From contig JAEFAB010000040.1 in NCBI GenBank assembly GCA_016292095.1, forward strand, positions 54,542 to 118,541: a DNA stretch of 64,000 bases, in the 5' to 3' direction. Numbering within the stretch: position 1 is the stretch's first letter; each line of letters opens with the position of its first letter. Origin of the DNA: Eubacterium sp. (GTDB lineage Bacteria; Bacillota; Clostridia; Lachnospirales; Lachnospiraceae). Below are positions 12,420 to 22,272 of the stretch, in pieces. The position numbers and the translations under genes were made by a program. The notes below the pieces were generated by a model. That model searched no databases, had not been told where the DNA came from, and saw only the letters and a list, made by a program, of their open reading frames with translations.

Positions 12420-13042
12420 TAATCTTCAATGAGTTCAAAATCCGAAGCCGGATGCTTACACAGCGGACAAGTGAAATCTGCCGGAAGTTCATCTCCTTCA
12501 TAAATATAACCACAAATTTTACAGCGCCATTGTTTCTTTCCGCTCTTTGGCTTTTCTGTTTTTTCCGGTTTTGGCTTAATATGTTCCTGATAGTATTCAT
12601 AAGTTGCCGAAGCATCCTCTGTCAGAACTTCCCCATCCGTTACTTCTGCCACAAAAAGAGTATGTGTTCCCAAATCAATAGTCTGAAGTACTGTAGCGGA
12701 AATATAGGCATTGGTTCCTGCAGTTACAACCATTGTTCCGTTTTCGCTTCTCTTGCAGTCTGTGAAATCAGCAAACTTATCCACTGTTCTTCCGGACTGA
12801 AATCCAAAATGTTTGAACAAATCAAAAGACGCTTTTTCACTGATTACCGATACGGTAAATTTCTTTGTGTTCATTACCATATCATGGGTGTAATTTGCTT
12901 TGTTAATTGCTACGGAAATGCAGTTCGGTTCTGATGTTACCTGAATTGCCGTGTTTGTAATACAACCATTGTCTTTGTCTCCTTCTTTTGCTGTAATCAC
13001 AAACAGTCCATACGATAATTTGTACATTGCTTTTTTGTCCAT
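12419..13042 (-). CDS. Flavin reductase-rubredoxin fusion (high-molecular-weight rubredoxin-like)
   Basis: N-terminal flavin reductase-like domain plus C-terminal WRCKICGYIYEGDELPADFTCPLCKHPASDFE rubredoxin (CxxC...CxxC). Confidence 0.9.
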   Translation of the reverse strand: MDKKAMYKLSYGLFVITAKEGDKDNGCITNTAIQVTSEPNCISVAINKANYTHDMVMNTKKFTVSVISEKASFDLFKHFGFQSGRTVDKFADFTDCKRSENGTMVVTAGTNAYISATVLQTIDLGTHTLFVAEVTDGEVLTEDASATYEYYQEHIKPKPEKTEKPKSGKKQWRCKICGYIYEGDELPADFTCPLCKHPASDFELIED

Positions 13043-13072
13043 ACTGTTCCTCCTTTATATAAGTCCTTTTCT

Positions 13073-14044
13073 TTAAACACCTGCCATAACATGCATTCCC
13101 CTCAGGTTTTCGTCCTGAATTCCTTCCATTACAGAAAACGCATGTGATTCCAGATAATCACTTTCCGCATTACTTAGTTTTTGTATTTTCAGTTCTTCCG
13201 CAATCTTTTCGGAAATCTGTTCCACCAAAGACAGTTTAATCCGAATATTTTCTTCGCTATCCGGAGCACACAACAATGCCTGAAATCCTTCCTTTAAGTC
13301 GCCCAGAATTTCCAACGTTCCCATGCCCCGAAACATCCACTTATAGTAGGGGCAATAACGATTGTTCAACAGGTATACCATATGAATTCCGTGTCTGACA
13401 AACTCATCCAACGCCAGTCTTGCCGCACCGTTCTCATCATGCATCAGACATCTGCGGTAATTGTACTGTCCGGACTGCGCCATCAAAGCAGCTCTGGCCG
13501 CTATTTTCTTTTTACGGACATCCTCCGGGTATCCTCTTTGCAGCTTTATTCTGATGGCTGAAAACTCATCATCTCCATCATAAAACACTTCCCCGTTTAC
13601 CGCCTCTGCCAGCGAATGCTCCGGAACAAAAAGCCAGTCCTGAAGTGTTTCCGGTCCCTGTGTTCCTCCGGTTCTGTTCCGATAAAACGACTCTCTCGTT
13701 AAAACCCCTCTCCTGTTTTTTCCGTAAGCACTGGAGTTCTTTAAGAGTTCTTCTTCCTCTTTTTGTAATTCCAGGTAAAAATCCTGAAGTTCTTCCCCGT
13801 GTTCATTATAATCCCGTTGGCTGAGCCATATACAAAAAGACACTTCAAAGTCATGATCTTTGGACAAATCGTCATCATATCCAAAACATTCCGACCCTTC
13901 TCCCACTAAGCCGATTGCCATATGGGGATACAGGCTCGGAAACCGTTTTTCCAGAGCATCTTTATTTTTTTCGTAAAAATCCCTTGCTAATTCCATTCCG
14001 TTCATACATTTTTCTCCCAACATCCGTTCCTCACTATAAGACAA
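13073..14044 (-). CDS. DUF4037-type protein (nucleotidyltransferase-like)
   Basis: MNGMELARDFYEKN...MAIGLVGEGSECFGYDDDLSKDHDFE; true start probably the internal Met of MNGMELARDF. Confidence 0.7.
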   Translation of the reverse strand: MSYSEERMLGEKCMNGMELARDFYEKNKDALEKRFPSLYPHMAIGLVGEGSECFGYDDDLSKDHDFEVSFCIWLSQRDYNEHGEELQDFYLELQKEEEELLKNSSAYGKNRRGVLTRESFYRNRTGGTQGPETLQDWLFVPEHSLAEAVNGEVFYDGDDEFSAIRIKLQRGYPEDVRKKKIAARAALMAQSGQYNYRRCLMHDENGAARLALDEFVRHGIHMVYLLNNRYCPYYKWMFRGMGTLEILGDLKEGFQALLCAPDSEENIRIKLSLVEQISEKIAEELKIQKLSNAESDYLESHAFSVMEGIQDENLRGMHVMAGV

Positions 14045-14164
14045 TTATATCTATGAGGGAAAGGGATGTAAATGTTTTTCAACCATTCCTTTGTTCTTTT
14101 CATTTTTTTCTTAATTTGTTAAAATATTATTAATTGATACACTTTTCAGAAAGGAGATTTTCCT

Positions 14165-14527
14165 ATGCGCAGACGAATTGAAAATTATATGAGTTATGTG
14201 GAATCCATGTTGGAAAAAGAGCTGTCTTCTGAAGAAAAAGAACAATTTGTCAGACAGTTCCTGATTCAGTTGGACTTTTATCAACACGAACGACTGATTC
14301 ATTTGCTGGTTACCCTTGCCTTTGCGGTTTTGGGAATCACTTCGTTAATGTTTAACTATGTATTATTGAGCATTCCCCTGACTGTTTTTTCCTTCGGGGT
14401 ACTGATTTTTTTATTCTTCTATGTACGCCATTATTTCTTTTTGGAACGAAGCGTTCAGAAGATGTACACTTATTACGACAGGCTGATGGAGCCGAAAATA
14501 TTTACGGATAACGTTATTAATCCATAA
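14165..14527 (+). CDS. Small membrane protein of unknown function
   Basis: AAGGAG SD just upstream; two predicted TM segments. Confidence 0.7.
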   Translation: MRRRIENYMSYVESMLEKELSSEEKEQFVRQFLIQLDFYQHERLIHLLVTLAFAVLGITSLMFNYVLLSIPLTVFSFGVLIFLFFYVRHYFFLERSVQKMYTYYDRLMEPKIFTDNVINP

Positions 14528-14531
14528 AAAC

Positions 14532-14570
14532 AAAAAAACCTTTTACACAAAATCGTGTAAAAGGTTTTTT
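14532..14570. terminator. Bidirectional intrinsic terminator
   Basis: AAAAAACCTTTTACAC / GTGTAAAAGGTTTTTT stem between the + strand gene and the - strand pilin gene. Confidence 0.85.
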
Positions 14571-14582
14571 TCATATTTTTTA

Positions 14583-14747
14583 TCATCCACCAATTTCGTC
14601 ACTACTTGACTGGAATAAATCTCTTACTCTTCCACCAAATACTACTACTGAAGCAATCAATGCAACAGCAATCAATGCAATGATTAATGCGTACTCAACC
14701 ATACCCTGGCCGGACTCATCTATCCAAAAATCTTTCATTATTTTCAT
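14583..14747 (-). CDS. flp: Flp/Fap family type IVb pilin (54 aa, orphan)
   Basis: Not in the ORF track (too short). Translation: MKIMKDFWIDESGQGMVEYALIIALIAVALIASVVVFGGRVRDLFQSSSDEIGG*; GQGMVEYALI Flp motif plus single hydrophobic helix; GGAGG SD upstream. Confidence 0.9.
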   Translation of the reverse strand: MKIMKDFWIDESGQGMVEYALIIALIAVALIASVVVFGGRVRDLFQSSSDEIGG

Positions 14748-14914
14748 AATAATATCCTCCTCCGTACATTCCGTATCCTTCTATTACTAATATATACTAT
14801 TTTTTAAAAACAAGCAATCTTTTTTAAAAAAAAATTAACTTTTTGTTAACATTTACCACAATTGCTTTTTTTAAAATCCTTTTCATTCTATACAGAGGTA
14901 ATATTTACTAAATC

Positions 14915-15442
14915 TTATCTTTTTCTTAATACTGAAAACGCTCCCACAACAGTAAAAACATATCCCAATACCAAATCTTTAATATATTCTCCGTGCACTT
15001 CCGGAAGACTTGTTAACTCACCTAATCTGGAAAATGCTTCTCCAAAAGTGAAATCCGGAAGAGTCTTCTGCATTTCAAGATAAAATTCCATGCTCCATGA
15101 CAAATAGTTGGCTGCGTATACTAAAATTGCAGAAATAACAATACAGGTAATTAATCCCTTTGTTCCAATCTCTTTTCCAAGGAATTTATAGCCACCGATG
15201 GTTCCTGCCATAATTGCCATTCCACCGATGACAGCAATGTAACCAAGATGGAAGATTAACATCCACACACCTACACCTAACAAACCACCGACAATAGCAC
15301 CGACTGTTCCGAGAACAAGGTCTCCTTCATCACTTGTTGTTGGCTGCATCGCTTCTTTTTCAGTCTGAGGAATTACATATCTGTCGATATCTCCTGTTCC
15401 CATTCCTGCACCATTCATTTCATTTGTATTAAATTCATCCAT
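14915..15442 (-). CDS. Multi-pass membrane protein of unknown function
   Basis: 175 aa with several TM segments. Confidence 0.65.
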   Translation of the reverse strand: MDEFNTNEMNGAGMGTGDIDRYVIPQTEKEAMQPTTSDEGDLVLGTVGAIVGGLLGVGVWMLIFHLGYIAVIGGMAIMAGTIGGYKFLGKEIGTKGLITCIVISAILVYAANYLSWSMEFYLEMQKTLPDFTFGEAFSRLGELTSLPEVHGEYIKDLVLGYVFTVVGAFSVLRKR

Positions 15443-15473
15443 CGCTTTATCCTCTTCTCCTTTTGTGTAAAAA

Positions 15474-15505
15474 AGAAAGAGTCATTGCTGACTCTTTCTC
15501 TGTTT
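15474..15505 (-). terminator. Intrinsic terminator after tsf
   Basis: AGAAAGAGTCA-GCAA-TGACTCTTTCT stem with T-tract on the minus strand. Confidence 0.85.
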
Positions 15506-15520
15506 TATTATTAATAATAA

Positions 15521-16621
15521 TTACATTCCAGCCTGAGCAGCTACTTCTGCAGCGAAATCGTCTTCCTTCTTTTCAAGACCTTCACCTGTTTCGAAACGAA
15601 CAAACTTCTTAAGTGCAACTGTAGCACCTGCTTCCTTAGAAACTTCTTCTAAGTACTTAGCTACTGACTGCTTTCCGTCTGCTGCCATAACATAAGTCTG
15701 ATCTAAAAGACAGATATCCTTTAACTGCTTAGAAATACGTCCTTCTACTAATCCGTTGAAGATTTTGTTTTCTAAGATTTCAGCTTTGTCATTTAAAGCA
15801 ATTTCAACTACTGCTGCTTTTGCTTCCTTAGAAAGGAAGTTGAATAAGTAGTTTAAGTTGCTCTTCTTTTCTTCGTAAATAGCGATATCTTCATCACTCC
15901 AAGCCTTTGTGTCTACAGCCTTTGTAAGTAAGTTCATTAATACCGGCTTAGGAAGTGTTTCAGGTTCATTTAAAGCACTGTCAATTGTAATTTCTTTAAT
16001 CTTTGCAAGTTCGTCAGCAGAGATATCGTTTCTTGAAACATACTGTGGGTTCATAGCTGCGATCTGCATTGCGATTGTCTTAATTGCTGCATTTACATCA
16101 TCTGTGTTTGGAGCATCAGCTTCAACTAATACACCAATCTTTCCACCTGCGTGGATGTAAGAAGCAATAACTCCGTCAGATTCGATCTTTTCAAATCTTC
16201 TGATGTTCATGTTTTCTCCGATTACTGCGATCTGAGAAACTAATTCATCTTTAACAGTCTTTGTTGTATCTAATGCCCAGCTTTCAGCTAAGAATGCATC
16301 GATATCTGTAGCACTTGTTGTTAAAATCTGATCAGCAACCTGTCCAACGAATGTCTGGAACTTTTCGTTCTTTGCAACGAAGTCAGTTTCTGAGTTTACT
16401 TCTACGATGGCAGCCTTACCATCTTTTACTGCTGTATATACAATACCTTCAGCGGCGATTCTTCCGGATTTCTTTACAGCTGTAGCTTCACCTTTTTTTC
16501 TTAAGATTTCAATCGCTTCTTCCTGATTTCCATCTGTTTCAACTAAGGCTTTCTTACAAGCCATAACGCCGGCACCTGTTAATTCTCTTAACTCTTTTAC
16601 CATTGCTGCTGTAATCTGCAT
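15521..16621 (-). CDS. tsf: Translation elongation factor Ts (long form, 366 aa)
   Basis: MQITAAMVKELRELTGAGVMACKKALVETDGNQEEAIEILRKKG. Confidence 0.96.
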   Translation of the reverse strand: MQITAAMVKELRELTGAGVMACKKALVETDGNQEEAIEILRKKGEATAVKKSGRIAAEGIVYTAVKDGKAAIVEVNSETDFVAKNEKFQTFVGQVADQILTTSATDIDAFLAESWALDTTKTVKDELVSQIAVIGENMNIRRFEKIESDGVIASYIHAGGKIGVLVEADAPNTDDVNAAIKTIAMQIAAMNPQYVSRNDISADELAKIKEITIDSALNEPETLPKPVLMNLLTKAVDTKAWSDEDIAIYEEKKSNLNYLFNFLSKEAKAAVVEIALNDKAEILENKIFNGLVEGRISKQLKDICLLDQTYVMAADGKQSVAKYLEEVSKEAGATVALKKFVRFETGEGLEKKEDDFAAEVAAQAGM

Positions 16622-16665
16622 AATTTATTTCCTCCTAAAATCTATGTTTCCTAAATTAATTCAAA

Positions 16666-17403
16666 TTATTCTTCAACTGCTTCTGCTGTTTCAGCAACAG
16701 CTTCTTCAGCTACGAATTCTTCACCCTGGTTTGCTTCGATTACTGCGTCAGCCATCTTAGATACGATTAACTTAACAGCTCTGATAGCATCATCGTTACC
16801 TGGGATAACGTAATCTAATTCTTCCGGATCACAGTTTGTATCAGCGATACCGATTAATTTAATTCCTAAAGCATGTGCTTCCTGAACACAGATTTTCTCC
16901 TTCTTAGGATCTACTACGAAAATAGCATCAGGGATTCTCTTCATGTCCTTGATACCACCAAGGTTCTTTTCAAGCTTATCCCATTCTTTCTTAATGTTTA
17001 CAACTTCTTTCTTAGGAAGAACATCAAATGTTCCATCTTCAGCCATCTTTTCGATGTCTTTTAATCTCTTAATTCTAGACTGAATTGTCTTGAAGTTTGT
17101 AAGCATACCACCTAACCATCTTTCGTTTACGTAGTACATTCCACATCTTTCAGCTTCTGTCTGAACAGCTTCCTGAGCCTGCTTCTTTGTACCAACGAAA
17201 AGAATAGTACCGCCTTCTGCTGCAATATCAGATACTGCCTTGTAAGCTTCATCAACTTTACCTACAGACTTCTGTAAGTCGATGATGTAGATACCATTTC
17301 TTTCTGTGTAGATGTACTCTGCCATTTTAGGGTTCCATCTTCTTGTCTGATGTCCGAAATGAACACCTGCTTCTAATAACTGTTTCATTGAAATAACGCT
17401 CAT
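16666..17403 (-). CDS. rpsB: 30S ribosomal protein S2
   Basis: [27 protein letters not shown]; start at 17403 behind AGGAGG (the ORF-track extension to 17448 reads through the SD). Confidence 0.96.
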   Translation of the reverse strand: MSVISMKQLLEAGVHFGHQTRRWNPKMAEYIYTERNGIYIIDLQKSVGKVDEAYKAVSDIAAEGGTILFVGTKKQAQEAVQTEAERCGMYYVNERWLGGMLTNFKTIQSRIKRLKDIEKMAEDGTFDVLPKKEVVNIKKEWDKLEKNLGGIKDMKRIPDAIFVVDPKKEKICVQEAHALGIKLIGIADTNCDPEELDYVIPGNDDAIRAVKLIVSKMADAVIEANQGEEFVAEEAVAETAEAVEE

Positions 17404-17545
17404 TTTTCTACCTCCTGGTTTTTTATAATTTTCTTCACACCGATACATTGCTGTCAGCGTGTGTTTCCTTCCACCTGCTTCACTGCTTTAGGAAACCCCG
17501 AGCAAGGGCACCATCCCAAAACTCCACAGATGTGCTTAGTGCAAC
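17404..17545 (-). promoter_or_regulatory. Candidate structured 5' leader of rpsB
   Basis: About 140 nt between the predicted TSS and rpsB; complementary arms GTTTCC...GGAAAC and CACAC...GTGTG, plus GCCC/GGGG pairing. Confidence 0.5.
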
Positions 17546-17551
17546 TTAGAT

Positions 17552-17580
17552 ATCATAACATAGAACGATTTATTCTGCAA
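17552..17580 (-). promoter_or_regulatory. Sigma-A-like promoter of rpsB-tsf
   Basis: TTGCAG (17580-17575), 17-nt spacer, TATGAT (17557-17552). Confidence 0.7.
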
Positions 17581-17585
17581 GACTT

Positions 17586-19664
17586 TTATTTCGTCTCTGT
17601 TGCCTTCGGCAATTCACATACATATCCGCAGTTCTGATCGGCACATACCAGCTTACTTCCTTTTTCAACCATATAGCCGCCACACTGTGGACACTTTTCA
17701 ACAGACGGTTTCTGCCATGACATAAAGTCACAGTCAGGACTGTTCATACATCCGTAATATCTTCTTCCCTTTCTGGTCATACGATATACCACTTCTCCGC
17801 CACACTTCGGACAAGGTACGCCGACCTTTTCCAGATATGGTTTTGTATTGCGGCATTCAGGGAATCCCGGACAAGCCAGAAATCTTCCGTGAGGACCGTA
17901 CTTGATTACCATACGTCTTCCACATTCTTCACAGATTTCATCGGATTCTTCGTCTGCAATATGAATCTTTTCAAGTTTCTGTTCTGCTTCCTTAACGGAT
18001 TCTTCCAAATCCGGATAGAAGTTTCGAATAACTGTTTTCCATTCAATGCTTCCTTCTTCCACCGCATCCAAAAGAGATTCCATATTGGCAGTAAATGCAG
18101 TATCAACAATTACACTGAATGCTGTTTTCATAACATTGTTTACAGCCTCACCTAATTCCGTTACATAAAGATTTTTCTTTTCCTTTGTCACGTATCTTCT
18201 ACCGATGATGGTGGTAATGGTTGGGGCGTAAGTACTTGGTCTTCCGATTCCCTGTTCTTCCATTGCCTTAACCAATGCTGCTTCGGTGAAGTGTGCAGGT
18301 GGCTGTGTGAAGTGCTGGTTTTCTTCAAACTTTACGAAATCCAGCGTTTCGCCTTTTTCCAATTTTGTTACGGTATTGTTTGTAACAACTTTTTCATTGT
18401 CGGCTTCTGTATAAACTTTCATAAAACCGTCGAATTCCAACTTGGATGTTGATGCATTAAATAAATACTTTCCTGCTGAAACCTTTACGGTTGTTGTTTC
18501 ATACACTGCAGTTCCCATTCTGCTGGCAACAAATCGTTTCCAGATTAACTGGTACAATCGGAACAGATCTCTTGGGAGCTGGTCTTTGATTTTGTCCGGT
18601 GTCAGAGATACATCTGTCGGACGGATTGCTTCATGGGCATCCTGGATTTTTTTATCCGATTTCTTTGTATTTACGGAAGTGGTGTAATAATTGTTTCCGT
18701 ATGCTTCTTCAATATATTCTTTTACCTGTGCTTCCGCTGTATCAGATACACGAGTGGAATCTGTTCTCAGGTAAGTAATCAAACCGATACTTCCACGTCC
18801 CTTAATTTCCACACCTTCGTATAACTGCTGCGCAACACGCATAGTTTTCTGAGTTGAGAAATTCAATGCCTTGGAAGCTTCCTGCTGCATAGTACTGGTG
18901 GTAAAAGGAATCGGTGCTTTTCTGCTACGGCTTCCCTTCTTCACACTGTCAACCATAAAGCTGCTGTCTTTGATTTCTTTAATGATGTCATCTAACTGCT
19001 GCTTTCCGTTAATTTCAATTTTACCGTTCTTGTCTCCGTAGAAGCTTACCGTAAAATCTTTATTTTTATGTTTCAATACAGCATCCATATCCCAATATTC
19101 TTTTGGAATAAATGCATCAATCTCTTCTTCTCTGTCACAAAGCATACGCAGTGCTACGGACTGAACTCGTCCCGCACTTAAGCCTCTCTTGATTTTCATC
19201 CAAAGCAACGGACTGATACTGTATCCCACCATTCGGTCCAAAACTCTTCGTGCCTGCTGGGCATCAACCAATCCCATATCAATTTTACGTGGATTCTTTA
19301 ATGCTTCCTTCACTGCCGGCTTTGTAATTTCGTTAAAACTGATTCTCATTGTTTTCTTCGGATCCAGTTTTAAGGAAAATACCAAATGCCATGAAATCGC
19401 TTCTCCTTCACGGTCCGGGTCAGTAGCCAGATACACCTTGTCAGCGTTCTTCACATAGCGGCGAAGCTCTGCAAGTTTTTCTCCTTTTCCACGGATAGTA
19501 ATATATTTCGGTTCATAGTCATTTTCAAAATCAATCCCCATGGTACTTTTTGGAAGATCTCTTACATGACCATTTGATGCAACCACTTCATAGTTCGCCC
19601 CTAAGAATTTTTTAATTGTTTTAACCTTTGCGGGGGACTCCACAATTACAAGATATTTTGCCAT
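17586..19664 (-). CDS. topA: DNA topoisomerase I
   Basis: KYLVIVESPAKVKTIKKFLG; YLRTDSTRVS catalytic region; C-terminal Cys4 zinc modules. Confidence 0.97.
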   Translation of the reverse strand: MAKYLVIVESPAKVKTIKKFLGANYEVVASNGHVRDLPKSTMGIDFENDYEPKYITIRGKGEKLAELRRYVKNADKVYLATDPDREGEAISWHLVFSLKLDPKKTMRISFNEITKPAVKEALKNPRKIDMGLVDAQQARRVLDRMVGYSISPLLWMKIKRGLSAGRVQSVALRMLCDREEEIDAFIPKEYWDMDAVLKHKNKDFTVSFYGDKNGKIEINGKQQLDDIIKEIKDSSFMVDSVKKGSRSRKAPIPFTTSTMQQEASKALNFSTQKTMRVAQQLYEGVEIKGRGSIGLITYLRTDSTRVSDTAEAQVKEYIEEAYGNNYYTTSVNTKKSDKKIQDAHEAIRPTDVSLTPDKIKDQLPRDLFRLYQLIWKRFVASRMGTAVYETTTVKVSAGKYLFNASTSKLEFDGFMKVYTEADNEKVVTNNTVTKLEKGETLDFVKFEENQHFTQPPAHFTEAALVKAMEEQGIGRPSTYAPTITTIIGRRYVTKEKKNLYVTELGEAVNNVMKTAFSVIVDTAFTANMESLLDAVEEGSIEWKTVIRNFYPDLEESVKEAEQKLEKIHIADEESDEICEECGRRMVIKYGPHGRFLACPGFPECRNTKPYLEKVGVPCPKCGGEVVYRMTRKGRRYYGCMNSPDCDFMSWQKPSVEKCPQCGGYMVEKGSKLVCADQNCGYVCELPKATETK

Positions 19665-19831
19665 GAAACTCTCCTTAAAATGTATTCAAATTTTCCGTAT
19701 ATAGTAGAAACAGAAAAAATTCTTTTCAAACACACCACACTATACACCAAGAAAAAAGCTTTTTCAAGAGAATTTTATACATTCATTTTTCCATCATATT
19801 CTTTATATACGTAGTATATAACTCCCGAAAA

Positions 19832-20695
19832 TTATTTTTTCACATAATAATGCTCCAGCGGCTGTTCAATCATGCCTTTAATTTGCAACTGTAACAATCC
19901 TGTCAGGACACTTTCGTAATCCAGTTTTGTCACCGCCACAATTTCCTCCAGAGTTTTCATTTCATCTCCCAAAGCAGAAAAAATAACAGCCTGTTCCGGT
20001 TGCAGTTTCAGCACCGCACTTTTTCCTTCCTTCCATTCCCATTCCAATAGTTCAATAATATCTTTTGCCTCTGTCACAATTCCCGCGCCGTTTTTGATGA
20101 GACGGTTGCAGCCTTCGCTCAGAGGGTCTTCCATTCGTCCCGGGAATGCCATCACGTCCTTTCCCTGTTCCAGCGCCCACTCCACAGTAATCAAGCTTCC
20201 GCTTTTTTGCTTTGCTTCCACAATGACAATCAAATCGGCCAATCCACTGATAATTCGATTTCTTTGCGGAAAATGCCAGGAAACCGGTTGTTCCCCCGGC
20301 GGATATTCCGAGAGAATTCCTCCTCCCCTCTCCAGAATTTGTTCGTACAATTCTATATTTTCTTCCGGATAACAGACATCCACTCCACTGCCTAATACCG
20401 CAAAGGTTGGCGTTCCACCTTCCAAGGCACCTCTGTGACTTTGCGTATCAACGCCCCGTGCCATACCACTGATTACCTGAACGCCGGATTCCGACAATTG
20501 CCGTGCAACCGTGCCTGCACTTCTCCTTCCATGAGCAGAACATGCTCGGGCACCAACCATTGCCACCGCAGGTAACTCTTCCTTCGGCAAAGCTCCCAGG
20601 TAATAAATTGCCTCCGGCACTTTCCCGATTCTTAAAAGTTTTTGAGGGAAATCCCGATCCCCCGGTCTTGTCACTTTAATGGTTCTGTCTTTCAC
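19832..20695 (-). CDS. dprA: DNA-processing protein DprA
   Basis: MVGARACSAHGRRSAGTVARQLSESGVQVISGMARGVDTQSHRGAL...TFAVLGSGVDVCYPEEN. Confidence 0.93.
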   Translation of the reverse strand: MKDRTIKVTRPGDRDFPQKLLRIGKVPEAIYYLGALPKEELPAVAMVGARACSAHGRRSAGTVARQLSESGVQVISGMARGVDTQSHRGALEGGTPTFAVLGSGVDVCYPEENIELYEQILERGGGILSEYPPGEQPVSWHFPQRNRIISGLADLIVIVEAKQKSGSLITVEWALEQGKDVMAFPGRMEDPLSEGCNRLIKNGAGIVTEAKDIIELLEWEWKEGKSAVLKLQPEQAVIFSALGDEMKTLEEIVAVTKLDYESVLTGLLQLQIKGMIEQPLEHYYVKK

Positions 20696-20704
20696 TTCTC
20701 CCCC

Positions 20705-22195
20705 TTAATTTGCCGTTTTAAACGCCAACGCTTTCATAATTTCCCGACTGCCGATTTGTTCTTTTCCGTCCAAATCAGCAATGGTTCTTGCCACCTTGAT
20801 TATTTTTTCATATCCTCGCACACTCAATTCCATACTTCCATAGATATCTTCCATAAGCTGTTGTTCTTTTTCCGTCAAAGGACAATACTTTTTGATTTTT
20901 TCTCCGGCAAGCTGACTGTTATATCGGATGTTTTCCTTTCGGTAACGTCTTCGCTGAATTTCCAATGCTTTATTAACTCTTTCCCGAACCATTTCCGAGG
21001 ATTCTTCTTCCTCGGACTGCAATTCCCAAAAAGAGACCGGATTCATATGAATGCATAAATCGATCCGATCCAAAATCGGTCCGCTGATTTTTTCCAGATA
21101 TTTCTTCACATCTCTTTCCGTACAGTTACACCGCTTCCGATCCGGGTAATAACCACATCGACAAGGATTCATGGAAGCCACCAGCATGAACGCTGCCGGA
21201 AACTGATAAATGCCGCTGCTCCGCGCAATTCGCACAACTCCTTCTTCCAAGGGTTGTCGCAGCGTTTCAATGACATTTCTGGAAAACTCCGGAAACTCGT
21301 CCAGATACAAAATCCCCAGATTTGCAAGGGACACCTCTCCCGGTTTGGGATAATTGCTTCCTCCAATCAAAGCAGATACTGTGGAGGTATGATGTGGGCT
21401 GCGAAAGGGTCGCTCCTGAGCCAGTCTTCCATCCAACACTCCGGCAATACTCTGGATTCTCGATATTTCAATTTGTTCTTCCTCACTCAAATCCGGCATA
21501 ATGCCGGCAATGGACTTGGCAAGCACGGTTTTCCCGGTTCCCGGCGGTCCCACCAGCAACAAATTGTGCATTCCCGCCGCTGCAATTTCAGCTGCCTTCT
21601 TTGCCATCTGCTGCCCCCGTATAAACTTAAAATCATATGCTTCCCCTTTAATTTCTTCAACCTGTTCCGCAGTCCTCTGCTCCGGCGTTCCTCCCAATAA
21701 AATCCGCACCACATCATTCAGATTACGCACGCCAATGACCTGAATCTGCTTTATAAAATCGCATTCTCCCAGGTTGTCCCAAGGGATAAAGCACTGCTTT
21801 TGTCCTCGTCTGGCAGCCTCCAGAACAATAGGCAATGCACCATTCACTTTTACCACATCACCGTTTAAACTCAGTTCCCCAAGAAATAATTTATCGTCCA
21901 AATCCCCTTCAACAATTTCCAACGAATGAAGAATGGAAATCGCCACCGCCAAATCAAAATAAGTTCCGTTCTTATGAAGGTTTCCCGGTGCAAAGTTGAT
22001 AGTAATCTTTTTAGGCGGAATTACGTACCCAGAATTTTTCAATGCAGTTCGCACCCGCTGCCTGGCTTCTTTAATGTCAGACGCCAAAAGGCCCACCATA
22101 TCAAAGGTAGGCAATCCATTTCCAATATCCGTTTCGACCACTACCGGAACCACATCCATTCCGGTAATGGTCATACAATTAATTTTACTAACCAA
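20705..22195 (-). CDS. comM: YifB/ComM family Mg-chelatase-like AAA ATPase
   Basis: GMDVVPVVVETDIGNGLPTFDMVGL; Walker A VGPPGTGKT; RPFRSPHHTSTVSALIGGSNYPKPGEVSLA. Confidence 0.95.
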   Translation of the reverse strand: MVSKINCMTITGMDVVPVVVETDIGNGLPTFDMVGLLASDIKEARQRVRTALKNSGYVIPPKKITINFAPGNLHKNGTYFDLAVAISILHSLEIVEGDLDDKLFLGELSLNGDVVKVNGALPIVLEAARRGQKQCFIPWDNLGECDFIKQIQVIGVRNLNDVVRILLGGTPEQRTAEQVEEIKGEAYDFKFIRGQQMAKKAAEIAAAGMHNLLLVGPPGTGKTVLAKSIAGIMPDLSEEEQIEISRIQSIAGVLDGRLAQERPFRSPHHTSTVSALIGGSNYPKPGEVSLANLGILYLDEFPEFSRNVIETLRQPLEEGVVRIARSSGIYQFPAAFMLVASMNPCRCGYYPDRKRCNCTERDVKKYLEKISGPILDRIDLCIHMNPVSFWELQSEEEESSEMVRERVNKALEIQRRRYRKENIRYNSQLAGEKIKKYCPLTEKEQQLMEDIYGSMELSVRGYEKIIKVARTIADLDGKEQIGSREIMKALAFKTAN

Positions 22196-22272
22196 TCCTT
22201 TCCCTCTAAATATTTCCGTTCATTATTCTCATAATTTATATATCACTTTTTGTTTGTATTGTCAAAGGCTGT

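Noticed and set aside
17404-17448. N-terminal extension of S2 ([15 protein letters not shown])
   Set aside because: It reads through the AGGAGG SD and lacks S2 homology; the start at 17403 is better.
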